IMG/VR virus record: IMGVR_UViG_3300018411_000029
Span: 1-51,307 of that record
DNA length: 51,307 nucleotides
Source: a virus
Reading direction: 5' to 3' (one strand)
Position 1 is the stretch's first letter. The number at the start of each line of letters is the position of its first letter. The position numbers were made by a program, and so were the translations under genes. Positions 29,830-38,162 of this stretch are shown here, piece after piece. A model generated the notes under the pieces. It had not been told where the DNA came from. It was given only the letters and a program-made list of their open reading frames with translations, and did no database searches.

Positions 29830-32742
29830 TTAATTGACCCCATAATAAGCGAGAAGTCCTTGCCGCGCCTTCTCGTTCGGCAGTTCCTTCAGTGCAGTGG
29901 TCCATTCGGTCAGACGTACAGCACGGTCACGGTTGGCCGGATCGCACGTGGTCATCAGGATGGCAGTCATGTTCTGGAAATTACGCAACCCTTTCGGAGT
30001 AATTGCCATTTGACCGACGCCTATGTAAAGCTTCTTGGCCGACGTGATGCCAGTGCTGTGCTTGTGGAAGAACAGCAGCAGTTCAGTCCAGCCCTGTACG
30101 AAGTCTTCACCTTCCAGACGCAGGACACGGCCGATGCAGCGCTCCAACAGCGTCTGATAGGGTGCAGCTTTGAGCGCGTTGCTCCCGGCGGCCTCACGCC
30201 CTTGGGCGTAGCTGGCCAGGTCATCGGTGACGAATTTAACCGTCATGGTCATTGACTCCTCAGTAATTTCAGCGATGCGACGTTTGATCGAATCGTCATC
30301 AAGTAAAGCAGATACCCCAAACAGACGACTGGCTTGATGGACCAGTTCTTCTGAGGAGGCGTTAATACCTGGCAGGATCAGGCCTCGACACCAGGCTTTT
30401 ATTTCACGACGGGTCCAGTGCTTGGCAGGGCGTGCATCACGATTGCGATCACGTAGCCAAATGCCACTCGGAGTGGTCGGGACCTCAGTGCCATGTAGAA
30501 CATAGGATTTGGCATCCTCGCGGTACCAGAACACCGGGACCTTGAACCTGACATAAGTCTCATGCCAGAGTTGTTCTGCAGTGGCTGCTTCAGTTGGCTG
30601 AATATCCCCGCTCAACCAGGCCTTAAGTTCCACCTCACGCCATTCACTGGCGCTCCGATAGATACGGGTCGGGTCGTTGAGGTAAACCCCGCTCTCCAAT
30701 GCACGCGGGACGGTTTGCCGTTCCAGGAACATCAAGACTTCGCGATCACTCCAGTTCACTTCATTGTGACCATACTGAATCCGGATCAGTTCACGCACCC
30801 GAGTCATAAAGGCAAGACAGTCGGGAGAAAACTCCGCCCCGATCTCGCCCCGGTTGAGGGCTTGCAGTTCTTTCCAGGTCCACTTGACAGGGGTGCTAGT
30901 GTCACGAAGACGGTCTTCGACCAGGACACCATCGGCTGTCACAGTGGGCTGGGTTCCATTCCTGAAATGGGCCAGTACTTGTTGATCTGTCCAATGGGCA
31001 TCAATTCGGTGCCGACCTCGGACGAGGTTGAATAACTCCGCTTCCAATTCCGGTGAGACTGTCATGTTACCGTCCAACCATGCCTTGAGTTGTGCATCCG
31101 ATGCTGTGTTTGCAACTGTGATAGGGGCGATGGCCTCTGTCTCATATTCACCACTGGCTACAAACCGCTTGACCTGCTCATCGTTAAGATGTCCCGGCAC
31201 GTTGAACCGCACCCGTAACGTCAGCATGATTTCATCAGGTTTTGCAGTGGCTGTCCGAATCTTCCCAGCTGCATAGGCAGTCAGTTCTTCATCAGTCCAG
31301 TCACCTGGGTGTTTCTTGTCCCTGATAACATCTTCGACCAACATCCCACTGTCAAAGCCCTCAGGAAGCTCCTGGAGAGCAATGAATGACTTGACTGCAT
31401 CATCGGTCCAGTTTGTCACGAAAGGCCCGCAATGAAGCCGTAGGGCCGCTATGAGGGTTGCCTCAGTAGTATTGAGTCCTGCCGGGATCAAACCACGCGC
31501 CCACCCGACCAATTCCGCCAGTGACCACCTGGAAGCGGACAGTAAAGTCCGTTGCTCACTGTCTGCAATGATCTCGTCAGAGGTACTTACAGACAATGCA
31601 TCAAACAGAGGCGAATCCTCGGTCACCAAATCGGTCCAGACCGTTGGAGTAACGGGCGGTAGCTCTTCTGCGGGCTCTGGCTCTTCGAGCACTACTTCCT
31701 CAACCACCACTTCACCTAGGTTTTCAGGCTCGGGAGTTTCGACTGTCTCGGGCTCAGGTTCTGGGAGCTCTTCCGGTTCGACGACCTCAACCGGTTCTTC
31801 TGGGATCACCCCATCGAGCAGGTAATTGCGCCGCTGAGCCTCATCCCACCAGCTGTGGTCAATCGCATTCGGCAGTAGAAGACTCTTTTCAAGGGCCTCG
31901 TATGCCCGTGTGTCGTTCTCTTCACGAACCAGGCGTTTGAGTTGATCTGTCGAGAAGCGGCTATAATCAAGGTCCACTTCCGGGATCTCTTCGTCCCTGA
32001 CCCAAGTCAATAAAGACGCACGGTCCCAGTACCACTCTCCACCGAAGGCATCCAAGGCTCTGACCAGGAGGGCTTCATCGGTAGAGTCAGGCTCGAGTTC
32101 ACCCAAGGCATACGCTTGAAGTTCATCGTCAGTCCAATCAACAACCGCCTTGCTGGCCCGTCGACGGTCATTGATGAGAACACCATTGCTGGTCAGCTCA
32201 GGCTTGGTCCGATCCTTGATATACGCACAGTAGTCTTCAAACGTGATGCCCAGCGGCAAGTCAAACCGTTCGCAGGCCTCATCGAGGATGTAGAGCTGAG
32301 AGCGATCCAACTCACCGAAGTACCCACACCCAAGATCCACCAGCTCAGAATCATTCCATGTGTTGGCGTCTTTGGTCCAGCGATCCGGGTCGTTGAGGTA
32401 GTTCCCGTTCGGGGTTCTCTCTGGGGTACGCTCAAACAACAACCAATCGTAAAGTTCCTCTTCACTCCACTTCAAGGCATCCTTATCGACCAATAGGGCC
32501 TTGGTGCGAAGGGTGCGGTAGAAATCCCCAGTGCCCGGTTGTTGCTGGGTGTAAAGTTCGTTGTTGGCCAGGGCGAACAGTTCGGCCAAAGACCAGTCAG
32601 CCAAATCGCGGGCTTCTCGTTCGACATCCCCAACCCACAATCCATTTCGAGTCTTGGGAGGTTCTTGCCCCAGCTGCTCGTAAACTGCAATCTCGCGTTG
32701 CGTCCATGCCGTGGGATAGACACCGTTGTATTTATCGCTCAT
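29830..32742 (-). CDS. Giant repeat protein with WTxxEL modules, 970 aa
   Basis: ATG 32742 follows AAGGGTGTCACC. The protein is made of about fifteen short modules beginning W-[ST]-x-x-E-[LIV] and running to a G-[EDK]-[ILE]-x-P turn (for example WTDDELQAYALGELEP, WTDEELTAYAAGKI). Seven copies of a linking segment G-x-[LWY]-[LV]-x-D-x-x-R come between pairs of modules (NGLWVGDVER, NGVLINDRRR, SGVYLNDPTR, SGIWLRDRNR). A Pro/Glu/Val-rich acidic spacer of about 50 residues splits the array near residues 315-370. The last 120 residues are a non-repeated domain. I know no family with this pattern; each module resembles a small helix-turn-helix or SAP/HeH-like unit. It is the last gene of an operon with an RNA polymerase subunit. 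Confidence 0.85.
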   Translation of the reverse strand: MSDKYNGVYPTAWTQREIAVYEQLGQEPPKTRNGLWVGDVEREARDLADWSLAELFALANNELYTQQQPGTGDFYRTLRTKALLVDKDALKWSEEELYDWLLFERTPERTPNGNYLNDPDRWTKDANTWNDSELVDLGCGYFGELDRSQLYILDEACERFDLPLGITFEDYCAYIKDRTKPELTSNGVLINDRRRASKAVVDWTDDELQAYALGELEPDSTDEALLVRALDAFGGEWYWDRASLLTWVRDEEIPEVDLDYSRFSTDQLKRLVREENDTRAYEALEKSLLLPNAIDHSWWDEAQRRNYLLDGVIPEEPVEVVEPEELPEPEPETVETPEPENLGEVVVEEVVLEEPEPAEELPPVTPTVWTDLVTEDSPLFDALSVSTSDEIIADSEQRTLLSASRWSLAELVGWARGLIPAGLNTTEATLIAALRLHCGPFVTNWTDDAVKSFIALQELPEGFDSGMLVEDVIRDKKHPGDWTDEELTAYAAGKIRTATAKPDEIMLTLRVRFNVPGHLNDEQVKRFVASGEYETEAIAPITVANTASDAQLKAWLDGNMTVSPELEAELFNLVRGRHRIDAHWTDQQVLAHFRNGTQPTVTADGVLVEDRLRDTSTPVKWTWKELQALNRGEIGAEFSPDCLAFMTRVRELIRIQYGHNEVNWSDREVLMFLERQTVPRALESGVYLNDPTRIYRSASEWREVELKAWLSGDIQPTEAATAEQLWHETYVRFKVPVFWYREDAKSYVLHGTEVPTTPSGIWLRDRNRDARPAKHWTRREIKAWCRGLILPGINASSEELVHQASRLFGVSALLDDDSIKRRIAEITEESMTMTVKFVTDDLASYAQGREAAGSNALKAAPYQTLLERCIGRVLRLEGEDFVQGWTELLLFFHKHSTGITSAKKLYIGVGQMAITPKGLRNFQNMTAILMTTCDPANRDRAVRLTEWTTALKELPNEKARQGLLAYYGVN

Positions 32743-32755
32743 GGTGACACCCTTA

Positions 32756-34063
32756 TCAGGTAAAGACTTCTGTGATGTTGAGTTTGGTGGTCTTCAGTTC
32801 TTTTGCGTGCGCCGAGGCCATCATGATGTCCATGAACTTGGACGCCACTGACGTGTTTTCCGCACCGATGGCAAACGGAATGGCTGCCAGGGCCTCACCG
32901 ACACACTTGGCACAGAAGTCAGGGCCCTTGGTCCGACAGAACATCGGCGACCGGGTCAAGATGGTCTTGCCTTCCAGTGACTTGGCGCGCTCAGCATCGA
33001 TCAACTTGATCCCACCCGGTACGATCTCCCACAGGCCAGTGTAATACTCGCCTTGACCGGGGTCGATTGTACGTTCGATCCCAAGCTTGGACCCACAGTC
33101 GTCTTCACTGATGGTGGTGTTCTGGAACACCCGCATGAAGAACTTAACCGCTTCACCCCCCAGTGCAGTCAATGCCCCGCGGTAGAAGGAACCAGCACGG
33201 GAGGAGTTGAACATGTCAACCAGGTAGTCTGTATCCCAGCCTTCGTTGAGGCTATTGACGACCAGCTGCGCATTACCACCTTCGTTGAAACCAGCCTCAG
33301 GGCCGTGAATCAAGAACATCCGCTTACGGGCCGTGCCGAACGACTTTCCTGAACCCAGGAAGAAGCCCTCTGAGGGATCGCCGTCAATCCAGGCCTTGTC
33401 CATTGCAATCAATTCGTTCTGGATCTTGGCCTGAACCACCGGGTCAAACAGGCGGTCTTCGTTCTCTTTGAGCAGTTCGGCGCGGCGTACCCGGACAGCC
33501 GGATCAGTTGTCAGTGCCTTGGGTGTAAGGGTTGGGACGAATACCTGCACGAAGCCTGCCAAGGCCCCCATGCAGCGCCCGTAACGCATGTACATGGACA
33601 CGGAGATCTGATCAGGTAGTGGTGCCACCCCTTTGACCTTTTCGTCGTCCACCAGGCGTTTGGCGATGATCCGTTCGATCTTACCGATGTCGACTGGCCC
33701 CACCTCGAAGTCAATCAGATTACCGAACGCTTCGACCAGTACAAACCAGTTGAACAGCAGATCCCCATAGGTCGATTCAACTGCGACCTTACAGTTGGGG
33801 ATCATCTCTGGGGTCACGGTAATGGGATCGGCAGGGTAGAAGGCAGGCTCCATGGGTTTAGTGTCATCGAGCGGCACCCACATGTCTCCAGCCTCAGTTG
33901 GAATGTAGCCTTCGGTATTGTCGCGGTTATACCGGATAGACCAAAGCTTGGGCGCCTCGTCATTTCGAGTTGAGCGCTTGACCGCAAAGGCTTCAACTAC
34001 CCAGCCTTTGTAGCGATATGCGCCAGCCTGCAAGGCCTGTACATAGAAGTCAAACTTGTTCAT
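32756..34063 (-). CDS. RNA polymerase beta' C-terminal subunit (smaller, second enzyme), 435 aa
   Basis: The C-terminal half has MFNSSRAGSFYRGALTALGG (bridge-helix/trigger-loop region with the GARKG-like turn), VFQNTTISEDDCGSK (about 310-324, usual V--V-DDCGT), and a zinc site CRTKGPDFCAKCVGEAL at about 375-391, followed by an IGAENTSVASKFMDIMM helix in place of IGE-GTQLT. It is clearly distinct from the 688-aa protein at 21657, so there are two separate enzymes. Its small size is like phiKZ gp55 of the early-made (non-virion) polymerase; this match of size is from memory. The start overlaps the upstream gene by 14 bases (coupled) and the repeat protein follows 13 bases after its stop. Confidence 0.85.
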   Translation of the reverse strand: MNKFDFYVQALQAGAYRYKGWVVEAFAVKRSTRNDEAPKLWSIRYNRDNTEGYIPTEAGDMWVPLDDTKPMEPAFYPADPITVTPEMIPNCKVAVESTYGDLLFNWFVLVEAFGNLIDFEVGPVDIGKIERIIAKRLVDDEKVKGVAPLPDQISVSMYMRYGRCMGALAGFVQVFVPTLTPKALTTDPAVRVRRAELLKENEDRLFDPVVQAKIQNELIAMDKAWIDGDPSEGFFLGSGKSFGTARKRMFLIHGPEAGFNEGGNAQLVVNSLNEGWDTDYLVDMFNSSRAGSFYRGALTALGGEAVKFFMRVFQNTTISEDDCGSKLGIERTIDPGQGEYYTGLWEIVPGGIKLIDAERAKSLEGKTILTRSPMFCRTKGPDFCAKCVGEALAAIPFAIGAENTSVASKFMDIMMASAHAKELKTTKLNITEVFT

Positions 34064-34892
34064 GGGTAGCGTCCTTCAAAGCACTCAGTCGCACCTTAAG
34101 TCGTTTGTATGTCTTTTGGATGCCCAGAGGGTCGTCCACGATGCTCTCCACGAAGTGCATCACTTCATCTTCCAAGGCATCATGTGGGATATTACCAAGC
34201 AAGGCGATTGAGAGCAATGCGTCTGCCAGAGTGTCTGCAGACATGGTGACCAAGATCTCGCGGTGCTGCTCGACCATCGTCGTCGTATCTGTCCCGATTG
34301 GTACACCAGCCTGCAACGATTCCATGCCCACGGTCAGGGCCGTACCGATCAACTGCTGTTGGCGATTGAGCAGAAGCACTGCTTCCTGAACCCCGCTTTG
34401 ACTTTCTTCGTTATAGCTCAGGTTGCGTTGAAGCGTGCTCTCGATGCTCTGCAGAGTAGTCATCGCCACAGAGGTGATTACCGGCAAGTATTCGATGGGG
34501 TCTGCTCCGGTATACACACTTACAACTTCCGCCAGGATCTCTAATGGATCATCGCCTTGCTGTAGAGCTGACAAGGCATATTCGTCCTGATCGTTTGGGG
34601 CAAAGGTCAGAGCATTCAGAATGGCGGCCAGGGTCTGATGGGTGACCTGATCCAGATCCAGTTCAATTTTCATTTGTCCGAGCAGCGCTGTCACCTGACC
34701 GTAAATGATGGCAATGACCCGATCCACCAGTGCGGTGGTATCCAGGTTGTTAGCGTCCATGATCAGGTGATGCAGCTGCTCTTTGTACAGAATGGCTTGA
34801 TGCTGCTCGAGTGCCCGAGTCAGGTCAAGCAGACCCTCCCAGACCACGGGATCGACCCTGTCTTGGAGAAGCGTAGCAATTTCGTCGAACAT
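34050..34892 (-). CDS. Unrecognised protein, 280 aa, first gene of the polymerase operon
   Basis: ATG 34892 with AAGAGGCCGGTT before it is a better start than the TTG at 34910. The product is strongly acidic and almost wholly helical, with runs such as TALVDRVIAIIYGQVTALLG and VQEAVLLLNRQQQLIGTAL; a long helical bundle is likely. No motif was recognised. It overlaps the beta'-C gene, so it is made together with it and may be an accessory or assembly partner. Confidence 0.7.
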   Translation of the reverse strand: MFDEIATLLQDRVDPVVWEGLLDLTRALEQHQAILYKEQLHHLIMDANNLDTTALVDRVIAIIYGQVTALLGQMKIELDLDQVTHQTLAAILNALTFAPNDQDEYALSALQQGDDPLEILAEVVSVYTGADPIEYLPVITSVAMTTLQSIESTLQRNLSYNEESQSGVQEAVLLLNRQQQLIGTALTVGMESLQAGVPIGTDTTTMVEQHREILVTMSADTLADALLSIALLGNIPHDALEDEVMHFVESIVDDPLGIQKTYKRLKVRLSALKDATHEQV

Positions 34893-34984
34893 AACCGGCC
34901 TCTTGTTCAAAATAAAGTATGCCTAACCTATTATGAGTTAGATACAAATTATTAGCCCAAGAGTTTTAAAAAGGATAGGGGATA

Positions 34985-35386
34985 ATGAACACTACCGCTT
35001 CCAAGCAAACCCCCGCCCAGGGGCTGCATCAATTACGTCAACAGTCACTGCGCATGCTTTTCAATTTCGCCGAATCCACCCAGGTCGTTGCGCGACATAA
35101 TTGGGTCAATCCAGATAAGCGTAGCCGCGCCATCAGTTTGGTGGGCTACATCAAGCGTGACCTTGAGGAGTACAAGCGTCGCCTGGACCGTATTGTCAAT
35201 AAGACCGATAGCCTGTCCGGTAAAGTACTGGCACACCCTCACCACCCCGAACTGCTTCAGCTCGGGGGCGAATACCTGAGCTTCATCGACGACGCGACTG
35301 CTGTCATCACACCCCTGATCGGCGAGTTGACCGAACTGCTTTACGATGAACTCGACACCTCTCAGACCACCGCTACGGCCATTTAA
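34985..35386 (+). CDS. Unrecognised helical protein, 133 aa
   Basis: ATG 34985 follows AGGATAGGGGATA. The product is a mostly helical protein with a basic N-terminal half (KRDLEEYKRRLDRIVNK) and an acidic C-terminal end (ELLYDELDTSQ). It lies 14 bases before the 527-aa gene and is probably co-translated. The 74-bp spacer before it is A+T-rich and divergent from the minus-strand operon. No family recognised. Confidence 0.7.
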   Translation: MNTTASKQTPAQGLHQLRQQSLRMLFNFAESTQVVARHNWVNPDKRSRAISLVGYIKRDLEEYKRRLDRIVNKTDSLSGKVLAHPHHPELLQLGGEYLSFIDDATAVITPLIGELTELLYDELDTSQTTATAI

Positions 35387-35400
35387 GGAACCGAAGAATC

Positions 35401-36984
35401 ATGAGTGAACAAACGCCAAACGACAACGGCGAGCTGGAAATGATCGACGATGTCGTGGAAGATGGCCTGCCTAGCGTAGACGATAATACGGACGCCTTCG
35501 AAGAAGCCACCCGTGCCCAGGCTCAGGCCCCTGAAGCTGAACAACAGACTCGCCAAACCGAAGACGATCCTACCCTGTGGGACGAGTTCAACACCCCCAA
35601 CCCCCACGTCAATCTGGAGTATCCGGTCTACAAGCGTCAAAAGATCGATCCGGCTAAGCCTGCTCTGTCCGCACTTAAAGTCGGTGCTGATGAGATGCTG
35701 AAGATCCTCGAGGCCCGTGGCCTGACCGACCTCGATGAGGAGCGGGTAGCCAAACTCAGCAAGGAAGAACGCCGTCTGGTATTCCTTAGCCGAAACCTCA
35801 GTTCGATCTGGCAGGATCTTTACTTCGACGGGATTGACAAGGACGGTGATTGGGGTCAGTACGTCCTTCACAACGAAGCCAAGCTGGGCGCCGGTAAGGT
35901 ACGTCCTGAAAACATGAAAGACCCCGTCATGGCCATTCGGGCTTCTTTTGGTCAAGGGTCTGTTGTACAGGTTCCGCTATGGAACACTGGCCTTTGGATC
36001 TCGTTCCGGGCACCGGCCATTCAAGCCCTGTTGGACCTAGATCAGCGCATTCGCATGGAGAAGATCACCCTCGGTCGTGCGGCCAACGGCATGTCGTTCT
36101 CCAACACCGAGGTCTACACTGTTGAGACGTACATGCGCTTCGCACTGGAGCACGTGGTGTCGGTCAACTATCAGTTTGAGACTGGGGATACGGTAGATGA
36201 ATTGCTGTCGGTGATCCGTTCCCGTGATTACCAGCAAGTGCTGTGGGGTCTGGTCAGTGCCATGTATCCGGATGGCTACATGTTCCGTCAGCCGTGTGTT
36301 GCTGACAACTGCAGTCACATCGATGAAATGGTGCTCAACTTTGCCCGTCTGGGTGTCGTTGACCGTGACAAGATCAGTGCCAAACAAGCGCTGCTGATGG
36401 CGTCGCGTAAATCCAAGCGTGATCGTGCCTGGCTGGAGGAGTACCAAAAGGAATTCAGCTTCTACGAGAAACGTGTAACGCTGAACGATACCCTGACGGC
36501 AGTCCTGCGGGTTCCGACTCTGCAAGACCAGATCACAGCCGGCCACCTCTGGGTCGACGGTATCTCCAAAGCCACCAACGAAGCCTTCGGACATCGTTTG
36601 GCGGAAATGGATCGGGTTCGCCACATCATGCGTTCGGGTGCCATGACCAACTTGCGTCAATACAGTCACTGGGTAGCGCATTTCGAGCACACTCTTGACC
36701 CCGACACCGAGCCACGTATCATCGGCGAGGTCGAGGACAAGGACCGTGTACTGGAAATGTTGAGTGAATCGCCCGAGCTGTCCGATAAGCTCAGTACCGA
36801 AGTCATGACATGGATTCAGAAGTCTACGGTCTCCTACGTGGGGCTCCCGAAGATCAAGTGTCCGTCCTGTCAGAAAGATCCGGTGGATGAAACCCATCCG
36901 CACCTGATCCCGCTTGACATAGGTTACATTTTTTTCACCCTAGCCGCGTTCAAGATCAGCCAGGTCGAAGGCGCGGCGGACTGA
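35401..36984 (+). CDS. Possible baseplate/tail-assembly protein with C-terminal zinc motif, 527 aa
   Basis: ATG 35401 follows AAGGAACCGAAGAATC. The first ~70 residues are acidic and Gln-rich, probably disordered. The core (100-460) has no catalytic motif. Near the end are CPSCQKDPVDETHPH, a likely zinc knuckle, and PLDIGYIFFTL. This end is reminiscent of T4 gp26-like baseplate-hub assembly proteins, a weak recall. The coding run ATT TTT TTC close to the end contains a T-TTT-TTC slippery heptamer (36930-36936); a -1 shift would open into the frame of the gene at 37035. It could instead be an unrelated virion protein. Confidence 0.7.
   Translation: MSEQTPNDNGELEMIDDVVEDGLPSVDDNTDAFEEATRAQAQAPEAEQQTRQTEDDPTLWDEFNTPNPHVNLEYPVYKRQKIDPAKPALSALKVGADEMLKILEARGLTDLDEERVAKLSKEERRLVFLSRNLSSIWQDLYFDGIDKDGDWGQYVLHNEAKLGAGKVRPENMKDPVMAIRASFGQGSVVQVPLWNTGLWISFRAPAIQALLDLDQRIRMEKITLGRAANGMSFSNTEVYTVETYMRFALEHVVSVNYQFETGDTVDELLSVIRSRDYQQVLWGLVSAMYPDGYMFRQPCVADNCSHIDEMVLNFARLGVVDRDKISAKQALLMASRKSKRDRAWLEEYQKEFSFYEKRVTLNDTLTAVLRVPTLQDQITAGHLWVDGISKATNEAFGHRLAEMDRVRHIMRSGAMTNLRQYSHWVAHFEHTLDPDTEPRIIGEVEDKDRVLEMLSESPELSDKLSTEVMTWIQKSTVSYVGLPKIKCPSCQKDPVDETHPHLIPLDIGYIFFTLAAFKISQVEGAAD
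36930..36936 (+). promoter_or_regulatory. Candidate -1 ribosomal frameshift heptamer (T TTT TTC)
   Basis: The seven bases fit the X-XXY-YYZ rule in the reading frame of the 527-aa gene. From here the -1 frame is open without a stop through 37418, covering the next gene, which has no good start codon of its own. The residues decoded between the heptamer and about 37000 look unlike normal coding sequence, which argues against heavy use. Confidence 0.35.
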
Positions 36985-37034
36985 GTCTCCACCATGGGCA
37001 GCACGTATCCGACCGAGGCTTCGGCATCGAGCGG

Positions 37035-37418
37035 TTGCTAGATAGAGACACTCTCTCCACACTGGACAAGGAGCTTTCGACGTTTGAAGGTACTTTAGAC
37101 AGTGTGGCTGCGCATCTGGTGGTGACGGAGTGCTACGACGAATACTTCGGCATCTATGAGAACAGCAGTCAGGGGAGCAGTCCTTTTGCACTGGCAGCCT
37201 TGCACGAGCCGGAAGACCTGTCGGCGGTTGATCCGTTTGACACGTACCTGGAACGCTACTTGGCAGCGAACGTCCTCAAATTCACCGGCATCGACTTTGT
37301 TACCTTCATGACCCTCCCCCGTGACCGGGCAGAGGCTATCTTGAAGCGCAGCGATTCGATCTCGATGAAAGAGGATGCAAGCGTAGGACAGTTGATGGAT
37401 CAGGTCGGAATCAAGTGA
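37035..37418 (+). CDS. Unrecognised protein, about 127 aa, start uncertain
   Basis: The frame is coding-like from about residue RGFGIERLLDRDTL onward, with a helical N-terminal part and a C-terminal FVTFMTLPRDRAEAILKR. No ATG or GTG exists at a suitable place; TTG 37035 is the first possible start and has only a weak GAGCGG before it. The alternative is expression as a -1 frameshift extension of the 527-aa protein, as known for pairs of phage tail-assembly chaperones. A short ATG frame at 36994-37041 overlaps but stops after 15 codons. Terminator follows. Confidence 0.55.
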   Translation: MLDRDTLSTLDKELSTFEGTLDSVAAHLVVTECYDEYFGIYENSSQGSSPFALAALHEPEDLSAVDPFDTYLERYLAANVLKFTGIDFVTFMTLPRDRAEAILKRSDSISMKEDASVGQLMDQVGIK

Positions 37419-37430
37419 TGCAGAATAGAG

Positions 37431-37448
37431 GAGGGGCTCAGGCCCCTC
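37431..37448 (+). terminator. Hairpin terminator
   Basis: GAGGGGC and GCCCCTC pair around a short TCAG loop; TTTCTATTCG follows. Confidence 0.75.
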
Positions 37449-37463
37449 TTTCTATTCGATTGG

Positions 37464-37491
37464 ATTGAAATCCTACATTATCAAGTCGACA
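37464..37491 (+). promoter_or_regulatory. Promoter-like element, copy 4 (variant)
   Basis: ATTGAAATCCTACATTATCA then AGTCGACA, 31 bases before the ATG of the proteasome-like gene and 15 bases after a terminator. It keeps the TTGAAA/CCTACAT spacing of the family but not the GGTGA end. Confidence 0.5.
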
Positions 37492-37521
37492 TGTCCGTAA
37501 ACCACTTGAGATACTGCACCC

Positions 37522-38148
37522 ATGACGACCATCATCCTAACCCCCACTCACCTTTACGCCGAACGACAGGTCGGTCGCATTGCAAAGAACCACCATCTTC
37601 AATGTAACGACTGCGATGGCACCAACATTGTCGTCTCTAGCAAAACCCGTGAAGACAGCAAGATCACGATCCCGTCAGAAAAGATCCTGTACGGTGGCAG
37701 CCCCATTCTCGCCATCACATCGTGCGGCTCTAAAGAGGCCGGTGATAAGTACAAGAACCTCATTCTTCAGGGACATTGTCCTGTGAAGATCATCGAGGAC
37801 TTCCGAAAAGTCGATAAGTACGACCCGGTGTCATCGTGCCAATTGTTCGTGGTCACTGAAGAACGTGCCTACATGCTGCTAATCTCTTCGTCCCGAGTAC
37901 TCAGGCAGGCCATCAGCCCCAAGCGAGAAATGTCGTTCATGGGGTCGGGTGGATACATAGGTGAAGCTCTACTCAAGGTCTTCCCTAAGATAAAACCCCT
38001 CCAACTCATGTCCACCATGATTGAACATGACAGTTGTTCGGGCGGGATGGTAGATGTGGTCAACTACCGCAGTAAGCGCAAGATCATCAAAACCCTTGAG
38101 CTGAAGGATCTCCCACCGCCACTGAAAGACCTTTCTGTTCCCCGTTAA
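37522..38148 (+). CDS. Proteasome/HslV-like Ntn-hydrolase family protein (possible), 208 aa
   Basis: The layout resembles beta-type proteasome subunits and HslV: a very early Thr (MTTIILTPTHLYAERQ) in place of TTI-A-DGV-AADR; a KI...ILYGGSPILAITSCGSKEAGDKY segment like KI---...AG-AGSAAD; and late FMGSGGYIGEALLKVF like A-GSGG-YA-AAL. Thr2 or Thr3 could be the catalytic nucleophile once Met is removed. Such proteins degrade others with an ATPase partner; none is seen nearby. A CNDCDG pair of cysteines near 28 is unusual for the family. The ATG at 37522 has only a weak ribosome site (GAGATA). First gene of a probable operon with the macro-domain gene. Confidence 0.5.
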   Translation: MTTIILTPTHLYAERQVGRIAKNHHLQCNDCDGTNIVVSSKTREDSKITIPSEKILYGGSPILAITSCGSKEAGDKYKNLILQGHCPVKIIEDFRKVDKYDPVSSCQLFVVTEERAYMLLISSSRVLRQAISPKREMSFMGSGGYIGEALLKVFPKIKPLQLMSTMIEHDSCSGGMVDVVNYRSKRKIIKTLELKDLPPPLKDLSVPR

Positions 38149-38162
38149 GGAGAAAGTTTTAC

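Noticed and set aside
36994-37041. Short ATG frame MGSTYPTEASASSGC after the 527-aa gene
   Set aside because: Only 15 codons, no ribosome site, and it ends in another frame than the following coding region; a sequencing error joining it to the next frame cannot be excluded but is not supported.
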